DNA from: Aquabacter sp. L1I39
Lineage (GTDB): Bacteria; Pseudomonadota; Alphaproteobacteria; Rhizobiales; Xanthobacteraceae
DNA: 64,000 nt
Direction: 5' to 3'
Assembly (NCBI RefSeq): GCF_017742835.1
Contig: NZ_CP072392.1
Span: 2,154,385 to 2,218,384, forward strand
The translations under genes and the position numbers were made by a program. The number at the start of each line of letters is the position of its first letter. The stretch's first letter is position 1. The notes under the pieces were generated by a model. It was given only the letters and a program-made list of their open reading frames with translations, was not told the DNA's origin and did not search any database. Shown in pieces: positions 12,111 to 27,175 of the stretch.

Positions 12111-12448
12111 GAAACCGTCCTATGCGTCAAAATCAGCCAGAACGCGCGCAAGCCGACCCCAAGCGCGAGCAATGCCATAGCTGTCAAGGATTGCGGCGGA
12201 AGTACGGCCCAATCTCGCACGCGTCGGAGGTAGGAGAAGGCGGCGGCGATGCGCTTTTGGCCATCCCCAGATCCGTTCGCGCGCGACGATCCCGCGTGAC
12301 GCGGTCCGGGCGGGCGAAGAGGAGGAGCGGCCTGTCGCCACGATTCCGAGGCCATCCAGCCCGCAGGCGCCCCGCCCGCCAACCGACCGGAGGAACACCC
12401 CGTCCCGTTCGGGCGCAGCCGCGCTCATTGACCGCCAGCAGGCGGCCG
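12111..12448. other. Intergenic region between the DUF3313 gene and uvrB
   Basis: I see no supported gene. A minus-strand frame here contains a hydrophobic stretch but lacks a ribosome site and overlaps the DUF3313 start. No clear promoter or terminator is readable. Confidence 0.5.
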
Positions 12449-15094
<2,646 letters not shown>

Positions 15095-15200
15095 GGCGCC
15101 AATATGGGGGCGAAACGGGAACGATGGAAGGGGCTGACGGGGGGCGCCCCATCAAAACGCCGCCTCGTGGCGCCCGCCGCCTCCCCCGGCCGTCCAGAAC

Positions 15201-17198
15201 CTATTTGTCCATGATCATCTCGGCCCGGTTGATTTCTTGGATGACACGGACCAGCAGCTTTTCGGTCTCCGCCCAGTTCTGGAAGCCGCAGGCAATCTTT
15301 GTCACGTCAACGATGGACAGGACCACGCAGGAAAAGACATACACCATCATCTTTTCGGACGCGCTGGCACTGCCTCCGAAACGATCGAACCAGCGCAGCT
15401 TCCTGCCACCCTCCGTGTATTTGTCCTTGTCGCCCTTTGTAACAATTCCCGTAAAAGTCTTGTAAATATTCAAATACCCCAGTTCTTGAAGGACACGGAT
15501 CACATCGATGGGAATGTCGGTGGCCGTATTGACCGTGGAGGCCTTCAGCCCCTTCTCCTTCCCCGCCGCCTTTCGAGACACGTTGTCGTTCACGATGATG
15601 GCGCACACCATGAAGAGTTGCACCGCCTTGTTCAGGTCCTTGGGCGTGGACGCGCCGTTCCGGAAAGGCGCGGTCAGGTCATCCACGATGGCACTCTTCA
15701 GAATGCGCACATATGCCTTGGAATTGTCCTCGACCGTCTTCCATTGTGTCACCGGCCCGCCCATGTTTACCTGGTTGGCGCCGCGCTGCAATGCCTTGAA
15801 AGCAATAGCGTTTTCGTTTCTCTTGCGCTCAAGCTCCTTGAGCGCGCTCGGTCCCTTGTCCCGCGCCTGATAGGGCTGGCTGTTCTTCCAGTTTCGCTCC
15901 ACGAAATAGGCCACGATCAGAGCGGCGACCGCACGGGTGTGATTGCTTCGCGCCGAAGGCACGTCGTTCGGCGCGACGTAGAAGTCCGGATGCCTCTGCG
16001 CGAAACCGGGCGTTGCCCACGCTGCCATCTGGTAGGCCTTCAAGTCGGCCTTGAAGGACCGCACCACATTGACCTTGAGAATGTCTTCCAGAAGCGTGCG
16101 CAGAGACTTCTGCACCTCGATCATCTTGCTGGCGAAGCCCTCCAGCGTGTCGTAATTGGTCTGGATGTGGGACTTTAGCGCCTCGCCCTTGTCCGCGAAC
16201 TTACTGGAATCAATGAACTTGTCGGTGGTAGAGATGCAAAGCTGGTTGCGCGTCTGGGGATTGATGGAAGCGGCGTTGGCAAAGGTCATCACATTTTCGA
16301 CGCCGGTCTTGGAAAGCAACCCCGCCGCATTGCCTCCTGCAGCCTCAGCAATGCATTCATTGGTCCAGCGCAGCTTGGTGCGCATAACCAGATACCAGGC
16401 CAATCCGATGCCGTGGGTCTTGGGCTGGGCAATGAGGACCTTGGCTTTTTTGTTTGCGGCCGCACGCTCCTTTTCGCGCTTCTTGTCCTGAGCCTGCACT
16501 GCCGTATTGGCCTTCATCATATCCTTGGTGACATCCTTGGCAACGCCTTGCAGGGCCTTGTTCTGGGCGTCGGGATCGGTGCCGAGATGGGCGGGATCGG
16601 TGCCCATCAGGTTCGTCAGTTGCTGGGCAGGCACGCCGAAAGTGCTCGCAAGGGCGCCGGTATTCGTCATGTAGACGATCGCGGCGGAAGAGCCCATGGC
16701 CACCGCGCCGCCGACGCCGCCCATGACGTAGCCGGCAGCGATGGGGCCAACCAGAGGCACTTGGGACGCGCTGATGGCAAGGCCCACGTCCAGGAGTTCG
16801 ATCACCGGACCGGCCTCCGCCGTGTAAGCCGTGGTGAGGCGCGCCTTCATGCTGTCAGAGGCGCCGTTCACCGCGCTTGAGAACTTCAGGCTGTCGAACG
16901 CCCCAAGGACGCTGGAGGGCGCCACGCTCAAAGCGCTTTGCGAGAGCTCGGTGGCCACTGACGAGACACAGCTTGAGAAGTGCATGGCAAAGGGTGTCTG
17001 GGCATTGGCCGAGTCCCGCGCAAATTCCAGCAGCGCCACCGCCCGCTCGGCAACCGCTTCCGTCGAGATCTTCGAGCTGAACGCACCGTAGGTGTTCTGC
17101 AATTCGGCGACCGGATCGAGAGGCACCCCCCGACCGAAAAGCTTGTCCATATCGGTCTTGCCTAGGAGTTTCCCGATGAGTGCATTGACGTTCGCCAT
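15201..17198 (-). CDS. Large protein of unknown function with a central hydrophobic Gly-rich segment
   Basis: A 665-residue protein I do not recognise. It starts MANVNALIGKLLGK at an ATG with AAGGTGG upstream; an alternative start lies 12 codons further out. There is no signal peptide. A hydrophobic Gly/Ala-rich region around residues 140-190 (VPLVGPIAAGYVMGGVGGAVA and SSAAIVYMTNTGALA) could be a membrane-inserting hairpin. A Lys-rich charged helix follows (DKKREKERAAANKKAKV). The remainder is mixed helical, ending EINRAEMIMDK. The combination recalls secreted or pore-forming proteins, but I see no catalytic motif. The gene stands alone behind an AT-rich, repeat-bearing intergenic region, which suggests distinct regulation or acquisition. 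Confidence 0.85.
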   Translation of the reverse strand: MANVNALIGKLLGKTDMDKLFGRGVPLDPVAELQNTYGAFSSKISTEAVAERAVALLEFARDSANAQTPFAMHFSSCVSSVATELSQSALSVAPSSVLGAFDSLKFSSAVNGASDSMKARLTTAYTAEAGPVIELLDVGLAISASQVPLVGPIAAGYVMGGVGGAVAMGSSAAIVYMTNTGALASTFGVPAQQLTNLMGTDPAHLGTDPDAQNKALQGVAKDVTKDMMKANTAVQAQDKKREKERAAANKKAKVLIAQPKTHGIGLAWYLVMRTKLRWTNECIAEAAGGNAAGLLSKTGVENVMTFANAASINPQTRNQLCISTTDKFIDSSKFADKGEALKSHIQTNYDTLEGFASKMIEVQKSLRTLLEDILKVNVVRSFKADLKAYQMAAWATPGFAQRHPDFYVAPNDVPSARSNHTRAVAALIVAYFVERNWKNSQPYQARDKGPSALKELERKRNENAIAFKALQRGANQVNMGGPVTQWKTVEDNSKAYVRILKSAIVDDLTAPFRNGASTPKDLNKAVQLFMVCAIIVNDNVSRKAAGKEKGLKASTVNTATDIPIDVIRVLQELGYLNIYKTFTGIVTKGDKDKYTEGGRKLRWFDRFGGSASASEKMMVYVFSCVVLSIVDVTKIACGFQNWAETEKLLVRVIQEINRAEMIMDK

Positions 17199-17734
17199 GA
17201 GACCACCTTGAGAAGCGCGGAGACCAGCCGACACAGGGAAGAAGGCCTGACGGCCTCGGGCGAAAGGGATCGAGACCCGCGGCGCACCAGGGCTATCCAG
17301 ATCGACGGCGCAGCGACGCTCGCTTGACGTGAACGCGCCTCACCGGACCGGGACGCAGAGCGGACCCGATATACATCACTTACTGATATTTTTATTTTAA
17401 TTCTGACATCAATGACTTTGAGTCAGAAGAATAACTCTTAAGTCAGCTTTCATTCTGACTTGAATATAGATGGGCAAATTGACGACCGTACGACATGCGA
17501 GGGCGCGCGGGCGCCCCTCCCGACAGGAGGCACGCGCGCCGCTGCCAATCCGTTGAAGTCAAGAGTCGCCGCGGACTAACACCGGCCGCCCGCAAGGCTC
17601 CGCCAGGACGCAAGGCCCACCCATATCTCCAGGCCCACCGGCGTCATCCGTGTAAACGGCCAGGCGGACGCACGGCACTCACGAGACAAATCGTCGAGCA
17701 CCGTCACGCGGTTCGGCCTGGTCCGCGAAGGGCC
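17199..17734. other. AT-rich intergenic region upstream of the unknown 665-aa protein
   Basis: This 536-bp gap separates gltX from the unknown gene. No gene is supported. Bases 17371-17480 are strikingly AT-rich for this genome and carry a cluster of repeated motifs listed separately; the promoter of the unknown gene probably lies here. Confidence 0.65.
17401..17460. promoter_or_regulatory. Cluster of TTCTGAC / GTCAGAA motifs
   Basis: TTCTGAC occurs at 17401 and, as TTCTGACT, at 17453; its complement occurs as AGTCAGAA at 17421 and AGTCAG at 17441. The two AGTCAG copies are exactly 20 bp apart (two helical turns), and the outer copies face inward. The arrangement looks like multiple binding sites for one regulator upstream of the 665-residue gene. 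The regulator is unknown. Confidence 0.5.
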
Positions 17735-19081
17735 TCAGCCGTCCACCCCCCGCAGCCGCGCGAGGACGCGATCGCGTCCCAGCAGGGGCAGCAGAGCAGC
17801 GAGTTCGGGTCCCTTCGCCTGACCGGTCAGCGCAATGCGCAGGGGCGCGAAGAGGCTATGGCCGGTGCGTCCCGAGACGGTCTTCAACGCCCCGACCCAA
17901 GCGCGATAGGCGCCCGCATCCCAGGGCTCTTCCGGCAGAAGGGCGGCAGCGCTCTCAAGGAAAGCCGCATCCTGCGGATCCCTCCCCCAGCAGGCCGACC
18001 GGGAGATCACGTGCCACCAGGCCTGCGCTTCGGCGAGCCGGGAAACATTGCCGCGCACCGCAAGCCAAAAGGCTTCGCCGCCCCCAATGCCCAAGTCCGC
18101 CAGGCGTCCGGCCACGCGCTCATACGGCATCTGGTGCAAGGTGCGCGCCGAGAGGGCCGACAGTTCAGCCGGGTCGAAGCGCGCCGGAGCCCGGGAGATA
18201 TGCGACAGATCGATCCGAGCCGCCAACGCATCCAGGCTTTCCACCGGCGCCACGGCTTCCGACGTGCCCACCAGGACCGAGATGGCAGCGACCGCCAGGG
18301 GCTCGTATCCCTCTTCCCGCAGCGATTGCAGCGAGAGATGCCCGAGCCGCTTGGACAGGCCCTCGCCTGACGGCAACGTCAGCAGATTGTGGTGGGCGAA
18401 CCGCGGCGTCGCACCGCCAAGGGCCTCGAACAACTGGATCTGCACGCCGGTATTGGTGACGTGGTCCTCACCTCGGATGATGTCGGTGACGCCGAACTCC
18501 AGGTCATCCACCACCGAGGTGAGCGTATACAGGAAGGTGCCGTCCGCCCGCACCAGAACAGGGTCCGACAGGCTGGTCATGTCCACATGCTGCGGCCCGC
18601 GCACGCCATCCTCCCAGATGGCGGGGTTGGGCTCCAGCTTGAACCGCCAATAGGGGCGCCTGCCCTCCGCCTCCAGCCGCGCGCGATCCGCGTCCGTCAG
18701 CTTGAGCGCGGCGCGGTCATAGACCGGTGGCAGTCCGCGGGAGCGCTGAAGGCCGCGCCTGAGGGTCAGCTCCTCCTCGCTCTCATAGGCCGGATAGAGC
18801 CGCCCCGCCGCTTTCAGGGCCGCCACCGCAGCCTCGTATCGATCAAGGCGCGCCGACTGATACTCAACGCGATCCGGAACGATGCCGAACCATTCCAGGT
18901 CGCGGGCGATGGCCGCGGCGAACTCCGCGGTGGACCGGGCCGTGTCGGTGTCGTCATAGCGCAGAATGAAGGTGCCGCCCGCGCGCCGCGCCAGCAGCGC
19001 ATTGAGCAAGGCGGTACGCAAGTTGCCGACATGCAGGAGGCCGGTGGGCGAAGGCGCGAAGCGCAGAACGAGCTTGGACAT
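17735..19081 (-). CDS. gltX: Glutamate--tRNA ligase (second-type)
   Basis: A 448-residue class I glutamyl-tRNA synthetase. The HIGH-type motif is [11 protein letters not shown] (residues 10-20), and the KMSKS equivalent is LSKRLG at 242-247. The C-terminal anticodon-binding part is normal but short. The start at [14 protein letters not shown] follows the family; a 34-residue upstream extension is Cys/Arg-rich and unlikely. Many alphaproteobacteria carry two gltX genes. This one, at about 448 residues with LSKR, looks like the second type (GluRS2), which can prefer tRNA-Gln in the transamidation pathway. That assignment is inference. Confidence 0.93.
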   Translation of the reverse strand: MSKLVLRFAPSPTGLLHVGNLRTALLNALLARRAGGTFILRYDDTDTARSTAEFAAAIARDLEWFGIVPDRVEYQSARLDRYEAAVAALKAAGRLYPAYESEEELTLRRGLQRSRGLPPVYDRAALKLTDADRARLEAEGRRPYWRFKLEPNPAIWEDGVRGPQHVDMTSLSDPVLVRADGTFLYTLTSVVDDLEFGVTDIIRGEDHVTNTGVQIQLFEALGGATPRFAHHNLLTLPSGEGLSKRLGHLSLQSLREEGYEPLAVAAISVLVGTSEAVAPVESLDALAARIDLSHISRAPARFDPAELSALSARTLHQMPYERVAGRLADLGIGGGEAFWLAVRGNVSRLAEAQAWWHVISRSACWGRDPQDAAFLESAAALLPEEPWDAGAYRAWVGALKTVSGRTGHSLFAPLRIALTGQAKGPELAALLPLLGRDRVLARLRGVDG

Positions 19082-19208
19082 GAGGCTACGGCATAAACCG
19101 CACCGCAGCGGGAGGGAAGCGGCATTCGTGCCCCTCGCGCGGGCGCCAGTCTCTGCGCGAACGCAGCACCCTGTTTGCTCCACCGGGACATGCCCGTCCC
19201 CTCGGCAG

Positions 19209-19246
19209 CAAAAAAGAGAAGGCCGCCGGCGCGAAAGCCGGCGGCC
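19209..19246 (-). terminator. Rho-independent terminator after the SH3b protein gene
   Basis: A perfect 10-bp stem, GGCCGCCGGC (19221-19230) with GCCGGCGGCC (19237-19246), loop GCGAAA. On the minus strand it is followed by TTCTCTTTTTT. It lies about 20 nt past the stop of the collagen-like protein gene. Confidence 0.9.
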
Positions 19247-19264
19247 TGATCCCTCATGGGGCCG

Positions 19265-20326
19265 TCACTGGGGCGGCGGCGCTCCGGGCGGCTGGCCCTG
19301 CTGCGGCTGGCCGCCGGGTGCGGGCCGCTGAGGCTGACCGCCAGGCGCTGGCCGTTGGGGCTGACCGCCCTGGGGCGGCTGTGCACCCGGGGGACGCGCC
19401 TGCTGCGGCTGCCCTTGCGGGGGCTGACCGGGAGGTGGCCGCTGCGGCCGCGCCTGCTGGGGCGGCTGGCCGGGCTGCTGCTGCCATCCCGGCGCGGGAC
19501 GGTGCGGCTGCATCTGCTGCGGCTGACCTGGCGTGACGGGCATGGTGGAAGGACCGCCGGGACGACCGGGGCCGCCAGGACCACCGGGGCCGCCTGGCCC
19601 CGCTGGGCCTCCAGGCCCACCCGGATGTCCCGGATTGCCAGGATTACCCGGCCGCCCAGGATACACCGGACCACCCGGCCCCCCCGGACCGCCGGGCCGG
19701 CCGGGACCGCCGGCATTGGGCGGCGGCGGATTGCCGGGATGCCCCGGCCAGCCGGGGCCACCGGGTCCACCGGGTCCAGCTGGGCCACCGGGGTGCCCCG
19801 GATAGCCGGGATAGCCAGGCGGACGTCCTGGAGCGCCCGGAGGATAGGGGCGCGGCCCATTCCACCACCCGGGCGGGCGGGGCCCCGGACCCGGAGGCGG
19901 CGGGCCCCAGCCCGGACGCGGCCGGGGATTGTAGTATTGCCAACGATTATACTGGTTCCACCAGGGCGAGCCGCGATAATAGCTGCCCCAGTAGTTCCCG
20001 AAATTGAAGGTGACGACCGGCAGGCCGATCACAGGCGCATATTCCGGCACCAGCACAGTCTGGCCTTGGTAGGAGAAGCCGAGATATTCGCCATAGACCC
20101 AGCCGCGATAACGCCCATAGCCCACGTCGCACCAGGACTGGTTCGACAGGCAGCCGAAGATCTCCACCGGCACGCCACGCGGCAGCACGGTCACCTTCGG
20201 ATAGGCCGTATCGGGACCGGCCCGCATGTTCACATTGCCGGTGGTGAAGCCAGGCGCCGCTTCCGCGGCGGACGCCAGCCCCATCATCCCGGCCACAAGT
20301 CCGACCACCCACACCGACTTGGTCAT
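19265..20326 (-). CDS. Secreted SH3b-domain protein with collagen-like Gly-Pro repeats
   Basis: A 353-residue exported protein. Residues 1-23 are a signal peptide (ending ASAAEAA). Residues 27-90 form a bacterial SH3 domain ([19 protein letters not shown] and [19 protein letters not shown]). An aromatic stretch follows ([17 protein letters not shown]). From about 171 to 259 there are Gly-Xaa-Pro and Gly-Pro-Xaa triplets with register shifts, resembling collagen. The last 90 residues are Gln/Pro/Arg-rich repeats (GGQPQRPAP repeated). The start is supported by GAGGATGA. A cell-wall-associated or surface role is likely; the enzymatic role is none visible. A strong terminator follows. Confidence 0.85.
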   Translation of the reverse strand: MTKSVWVVGLVAGMMGLASAAEAAPGFTTGNVNMRAGPDTAYPKVTVLPRGVPVEIFGCLSNQSWCDVGYGRYRGWVYGEYLGFSYQGQTVLVPEYAPVIGLPVVTFNFGNYWGSYYRGSPWWNQYNRWQYYNPRPRPGWGPPPPGPGPRPPGWWNGPRPYPPGAPGRPPGYPGYPGHPGGPAGPGGPGGPGWPGHPGNPPPPNAGGPGRPGGPGGPGGPVYPGRPGNPGNPGHPGGPGGPAGPGGPGGPGGPGRPGGPSTMPVTPGQPQQMQPHRPAPGWQQQPGQPPQQARPQRPPPGQPPQGQPQQARPPGAQPPQGGQPQRPAPGGQPQRPAPGGQPQQGQPPGAPPPQ

Positions 20327-20434
20327 TTCATCCTCGCCGTTCGGCTGTCCCCGCCGATACTCCCATTTCTTGATTGTTTCCATGGCATTTGCGGTCCGTT
20401 GACGTGGCGGGATTACGTCAAGGTGCCGGTTTCA

Positions 20435-21868
20435 TTATGTAAAGGTGAAAGGAACCACAGCGCGGTTATCGGGGTCGGTGCGAATTTCCCGGTCCAAAGG
20501 CGGAAAGGCGCGCAGGTCGCAGTCCGGGCGGGGGCAGATTCGGCAGGACACGCCCAGGCGCGCCACCGGCGCGGCCTTCAGGTCGAGACCATCCGCATAG
20601 ACCATATCATCTGCATAGGAGACCTCGCAGCCGAGCCCCAGGGCATAGACTCGCTGGGGGGCATCGTGGCGCGTCACGGGCGCGCTGACGGTTCGTGCCA
20701 GGCAGAGATAGCGCACCCCGTCCGGCATTTCCCCAACCTGCACCAGCGTGCGGCCGGGGCTCTCGAACGCCTGGTGCACGTTCCATACCGCGCAGGCGCC
20801 GCCCAGGCGGGCAAACTGGAAGCGCGTCGCGCTATGCCGCTTGGTGATGTTGCCGGCGCGATCCACCTTGGCGAAATAGAACGGCACGCCCTTTAGCCCG
20901 GCCCGCTGGAGCGTGGACAGGCGATGGCACACCTGCTCCAGGCTCGCCCCGGTCTCGTGGGAGAGGCGGTCCAGGTCATGACGGAGCGTGCGCGCGAGGC
21001 GCAGGAACCGGCCATAGGGCAGCACCAGCGCGCCGGCGAAATAATTGTGCAGGGCCAGCCGGCAGATTTCCCCGGCGGTGGCGCTGCGGAACCCGCCATT
21101 GGCCACAAGGCCGTCCACCATGGCCTTGTGCTCGAGCCGCGCGATGGTGGTGCCCAGCTGGAACGCGGCGGCGGCCGGGGACAGAAGCGGCGACAGGCGC
21201 AGGCGCCGGGCGCGGGGATCGAACTGGGACAGGGCCTCGTCCCCGCCGCTGGCGCTGCGCCCCAGAGGGAGGGGCTCCACCTCCACCCGCAGGCGATCGC
21301 GCAGATAGGCGGTCAGGGCCGCGCGGGGATCGGCGCCGGAGAGGATGCCCAACGTTTCCGCGCAGGCCTCCGCCGCCCGGTCGAGCGGATCCACATAATT
21401 GTCGATGTAGTGGAAATAGTCCCGCACCTCCTCATAGGGCACGAGCTTCGCGTCCGCTGTGCCGAGACCCGAGGTGAGCATGTCATCCAGCGAGGCCCGC
21501 CACTCGGCGGTGCGGCCCAGCGCCACATGCATGCGCAGGAAGGCATGGGCGAAGGCGGGGGAAAGGTTGGTCACCGCCTTCAGATCCTGGAGACTCAGTT
21601 CCAGGTCGCGGAACAAAGGATCGGCGGTGGCCTCCCGCAGGTCTGCCACCAGTCGGTCGAGATCCTCCGCGCCGAAGGAGGTGATGTCGACCCCGAAGGT
21701 GCGGCTGATGGCGATGAGAACCGAGGCGGTGAGCGGCCTCTGGTTGCTCTCCATCTGGTTCACATAGGAGGGCGACACCCCCAGCCGGTGCGCCAGCTCG
21801 CCCTGTTTCAGCCCGAGCTTTTCGCGCAGGCGCCGCAAGGCATGGCCGGCGAAAACCTTCTGCCGCAT
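20435..21868 (-). CDS. pccR: ScfR/PccR-type short-chain acyl-CoA responsive regulator
   Basis: A 477-residue regulator. Residues 5-60 are an XRE-type helix-turn-helix (LRRLREKLGLKQGELAHRLGVSP). A central ImmA/IrrE-like region (FQLGTTIARLEHKAMVDGLV) and a C-terminal DUF2083-like domain with CRICPRPDC follow. Proteins of this architecture (PccR of Rhodobacter, PrpR, RamB) sense short-chain acyl-CoA and activate or repress propionate, acetate or glyoxylate genes. The start is supported by GGAGG 8 nt before the ATG. It is divergent from pccB across 233 bp containing inverted GCAAATGCG/CGCATTTGC repeats, so control of the pcc operon is very likely. The gene symbol is by context. Confidence 0.88.
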   Translation of the reverse strand: MRQKVFAGHALRRLREKLGLKQGELAHRLGVSPSYVNQMESNQRPLTASVLIAISRTFGVDITSFGAEDLDRLVADLREATADPLFRDLELSLQDLKAVTNLSPAFAHAFLRMHVALGRTAEWRASLDDMLTSGLGTADAKLVPYEEVRDYFHYIDNYVDPLDRAAEACAETLGILSGADPRAALTAYLRDRLRVEVEPLPLGRSASGGDEALSQFDPRARRLRLSPLLSPAAAAFQLGTTIARLEHKAMVDGLVANGGFRSATAGEICRLALHNYFAGALVLPYGRFLRLARTLRHDLDRLSHETGASLEQVCHRLSTLQRAGLKGVPFYFAKVDRAGNITKRHSATRFQFARLGGACAVWNVHQAFESPGRTLVQVGEMPDGVRYLCLARTVSAPVTRHDAPQRVYALGLGCEVSYADDMVYADGLDLKAAPVARLGVSCRICPRPDCDLRAFPPLDREIRTDPDNRAVVPFTFT

Positions 21869-21911
21869 GGTCCGCTCCTCCCCCTCCGGCCGGCACAACC
21901 CATGCGGCTGC

Positions 21912-21979
21912 GCAAATGCGAATTTTTTACAAGTTACACGTTTAACTTTTTACATATTCAATTGTCACCTCGCATTTGC
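21912..21979. promoter_or_regulatory. Candidate PccR operator region
   Basis: GCAAATGCG (21912-21920) and its inverted copy CGCATTTGC (21971-21979) flank an AT-rich stretch. Inside it lies a second dyad, AAGTTA (21931-21936) and TAACTT (21943-21948). Sites of the ScfR/PccR family are, as I recall, built on TTTGC/GCAAA half-sites, which the outer pair matches. The region lies between the divergent regulator and pccB. Confidence 0.6.
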
Positions 21980-22101
21980 TAGCGCACGCCTCCAGTGCCG
22001 CTTTTCGTCCGCCAAAGCCCTAGCCGGGCCTTTTCCTCGGGCGTTCGGCACCGTTAGACTGATTTCACAATTGGTGCAGCGCGGGACGCCCGGGGGACGG
22101 A

Positions 22102-23634
<1,533 letters not shown>

Positions 23635-23702
23635 CAGGGCTGCGGCCCGGGCGCGCCCCGGGCTTCCACGCGGCGCCGGACCGGCGACGCATGGGGGATG
23701 GC

Positions 23703-23735
23703 CGTGGATGGCCGGGACGAGCCCGGCCATGACGG
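23703..23735. repeat. Palindromic intergenic repeat between pccB and pccA
   Basis: ATGGCCGGG (23708-23716) and CCCGGCCAT (23722-23730) form a perfect 9-bp stem with loop ACGAG, flanked by CGTGG and GACGG. This matches, from memory, a palindrome dispersed in many Rhizobiales genomes in the gaps between genes. Here it could also act as an mRNA structure between two operon genes. Confidence 0.65.
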
Positions 23736-23779
23736 TGGCAAAGGACAATGGGCGCCACGCGCCGAGGGGACGGACGAAA

Positions 23780-25807
<2,028 letters not shown>

Positions 25808-25933
25808 TGGCACGCGGGCCGGCAGATCAAGGCCCCGGTCGGCCCGCGTTGACAATGGGTGTCAACATGCCCCCCTCTCCCTGTCACGGCTGGGCCCCCC
25901 CGGCCGCGATGACCTGAAGAAGGTGGCTTGAGC

Positions 25934-27175
25934 ATGCGGCTCCTCTCTCATCTCCTGAAGCGGTTCGTCCGCAATGGACAGCTCACGGTGGTGAATGCGG
26001 CCGGCCAAAGGTTCGTCTTCGGCTCCGGCGAGAACGGGCCGCGCGTGACCGCGCGCCTCCACGACCAGAAGCTGGAGCGGGACCTGTTCCTCAATCCCGA
26101 GCTTGCCGCCGCCGAGGCCTATATGGACGGGCGCCTCACCTTCGAGGAAGGGGGCACCGTCTTCGATCTGCTGCTGCTCTTCTCGGTCAATCGCAGCGGG
26201 CTCGGCAGCCATCCGGTGCAGCAGGCGCTGCGCAAGGGCTGGCGGGCGCTGCGGCGCTTTCACCAGGCCAATCCGGTGGCCCGCGCCAAGACCAATGCGG
26301 CGAGCCATTATGATCACCCGGCCGAATTCTACCGGCTGTGGCTCGACGAGACCATGGCCTATAGCTGCGCCTATTTCGAGGAGCCGGACCAGCCTCTGGC
26401 GGACGCCCAGCGCAACAAGTTCCGCCATGTGGCGGCCAAGCTCGGCCTTTCGCCGGGCATGCGGGTGGCGGAGATCGGCTCGGGCTGGGGCGGGCTGTCC
26501 ATTTATCTGGCCAAGCAGTGCGGCGTGCATGTCACCGCCATCAATGTCTCGCCGGAGCAACTGGCCGAATCCCGGCGCCTTGCCGAAATCGCGGGCGTGG
26601 CCGACCAGATCGACTTCCGAGAAGTGGATTATCGCGACCTCACCGGCACCTATGACCGGGTGGTCTCCATCGGCATGATGGAACATGTGGGCGTTGCTCA
26701 TTTCGACGCCTATTTCACCCGCATCCGGGAGCTTCTCGCCCCCGGCGGCTTCGCCTTGGTGCATGCCATCGGCCGCATGTCGCCCCCCGGCACCACCGCG
26801 CCGTTCATCCGCAAATACATCTTCCCGGGCGGCTATGTGCCGGCCTTGTCGGAAGTGTTCGCCTCCACCGAGCGCACCCATCTTTGGGTGGCTGACATGG
26901 AGGTGCTGCGGCTCCATTACTACTGGACCATCCGCGCCTGGCGCCGCAGATTCGAGGCGCGCCGGAGCGAAGTGGAGGCCATGATGGGCGCCCGCTTCAC
27001 CCGCATGTGGGACTTCTACCTTTCCGCGGTGGAGCTGGGCTTCCTGCACGGCTCAAACATGGTGTTCCAACTCCTGCTGAGCGAGCGGCGCGACGACGTG
27101 CCGGTGCGGCGGGACTTCATGTTCACGAACGAGCAGGCCCTGCTTGCGCGCGACAGCCTCAAGGATGAACCGGCA
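25934..27175 (+). CDS. Cyclopropane-fatty-acyl-phospholipid synthase family methyltransferase
   Basis: A 413- to 414-residue member of the CFA synthase family, which uses SAM to add a methylene or methyl group to unsaturated phospholipid acyl chains at the membrane. The SAM site is VAEIGSGWGGLS (178-189), and the family features ASHYDHPAEFYRLWLDETMAYSCAYF, GMMEHVG and FIRKYIFPGGYVP are present. The ATG at 25934 is preferred to a TTG at 25928 because AGGTGG sits 7 nt before it. The stop overlaps the next start in an ATGA (the TGA ends at 27178). Its place between pccA and the mutase genes is unusual and suggests cotranscription with propionate genes. Confidence 0.9.

Noticed and set aside
12095..12382. 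A 95-codon minus-strand frame with a hydrophobic stretch between uvrB and the DUF3313 gene
   Set aside because: It lacks a ribosome site, overlaps the DUF3313 start and has no family resemblance.
19265..19600. Possible CRISPR-like or tandem-repeat array
   Set aside because: The repetition is irregular and codes for Gln/Pro-rich repeats; there are no conserved repeats with unique spacers.
19533..19805. A collagen-like plus-strand frame (GPP-type triplets) opposite the SH3b protein
   Set aside because: GGN and CCN codons complement each other, so the reverse strand of any Gly-Pro repeat also reads as Gly-Pro. The minus-strand gene has the signal peptide, ribosome site and terminator.
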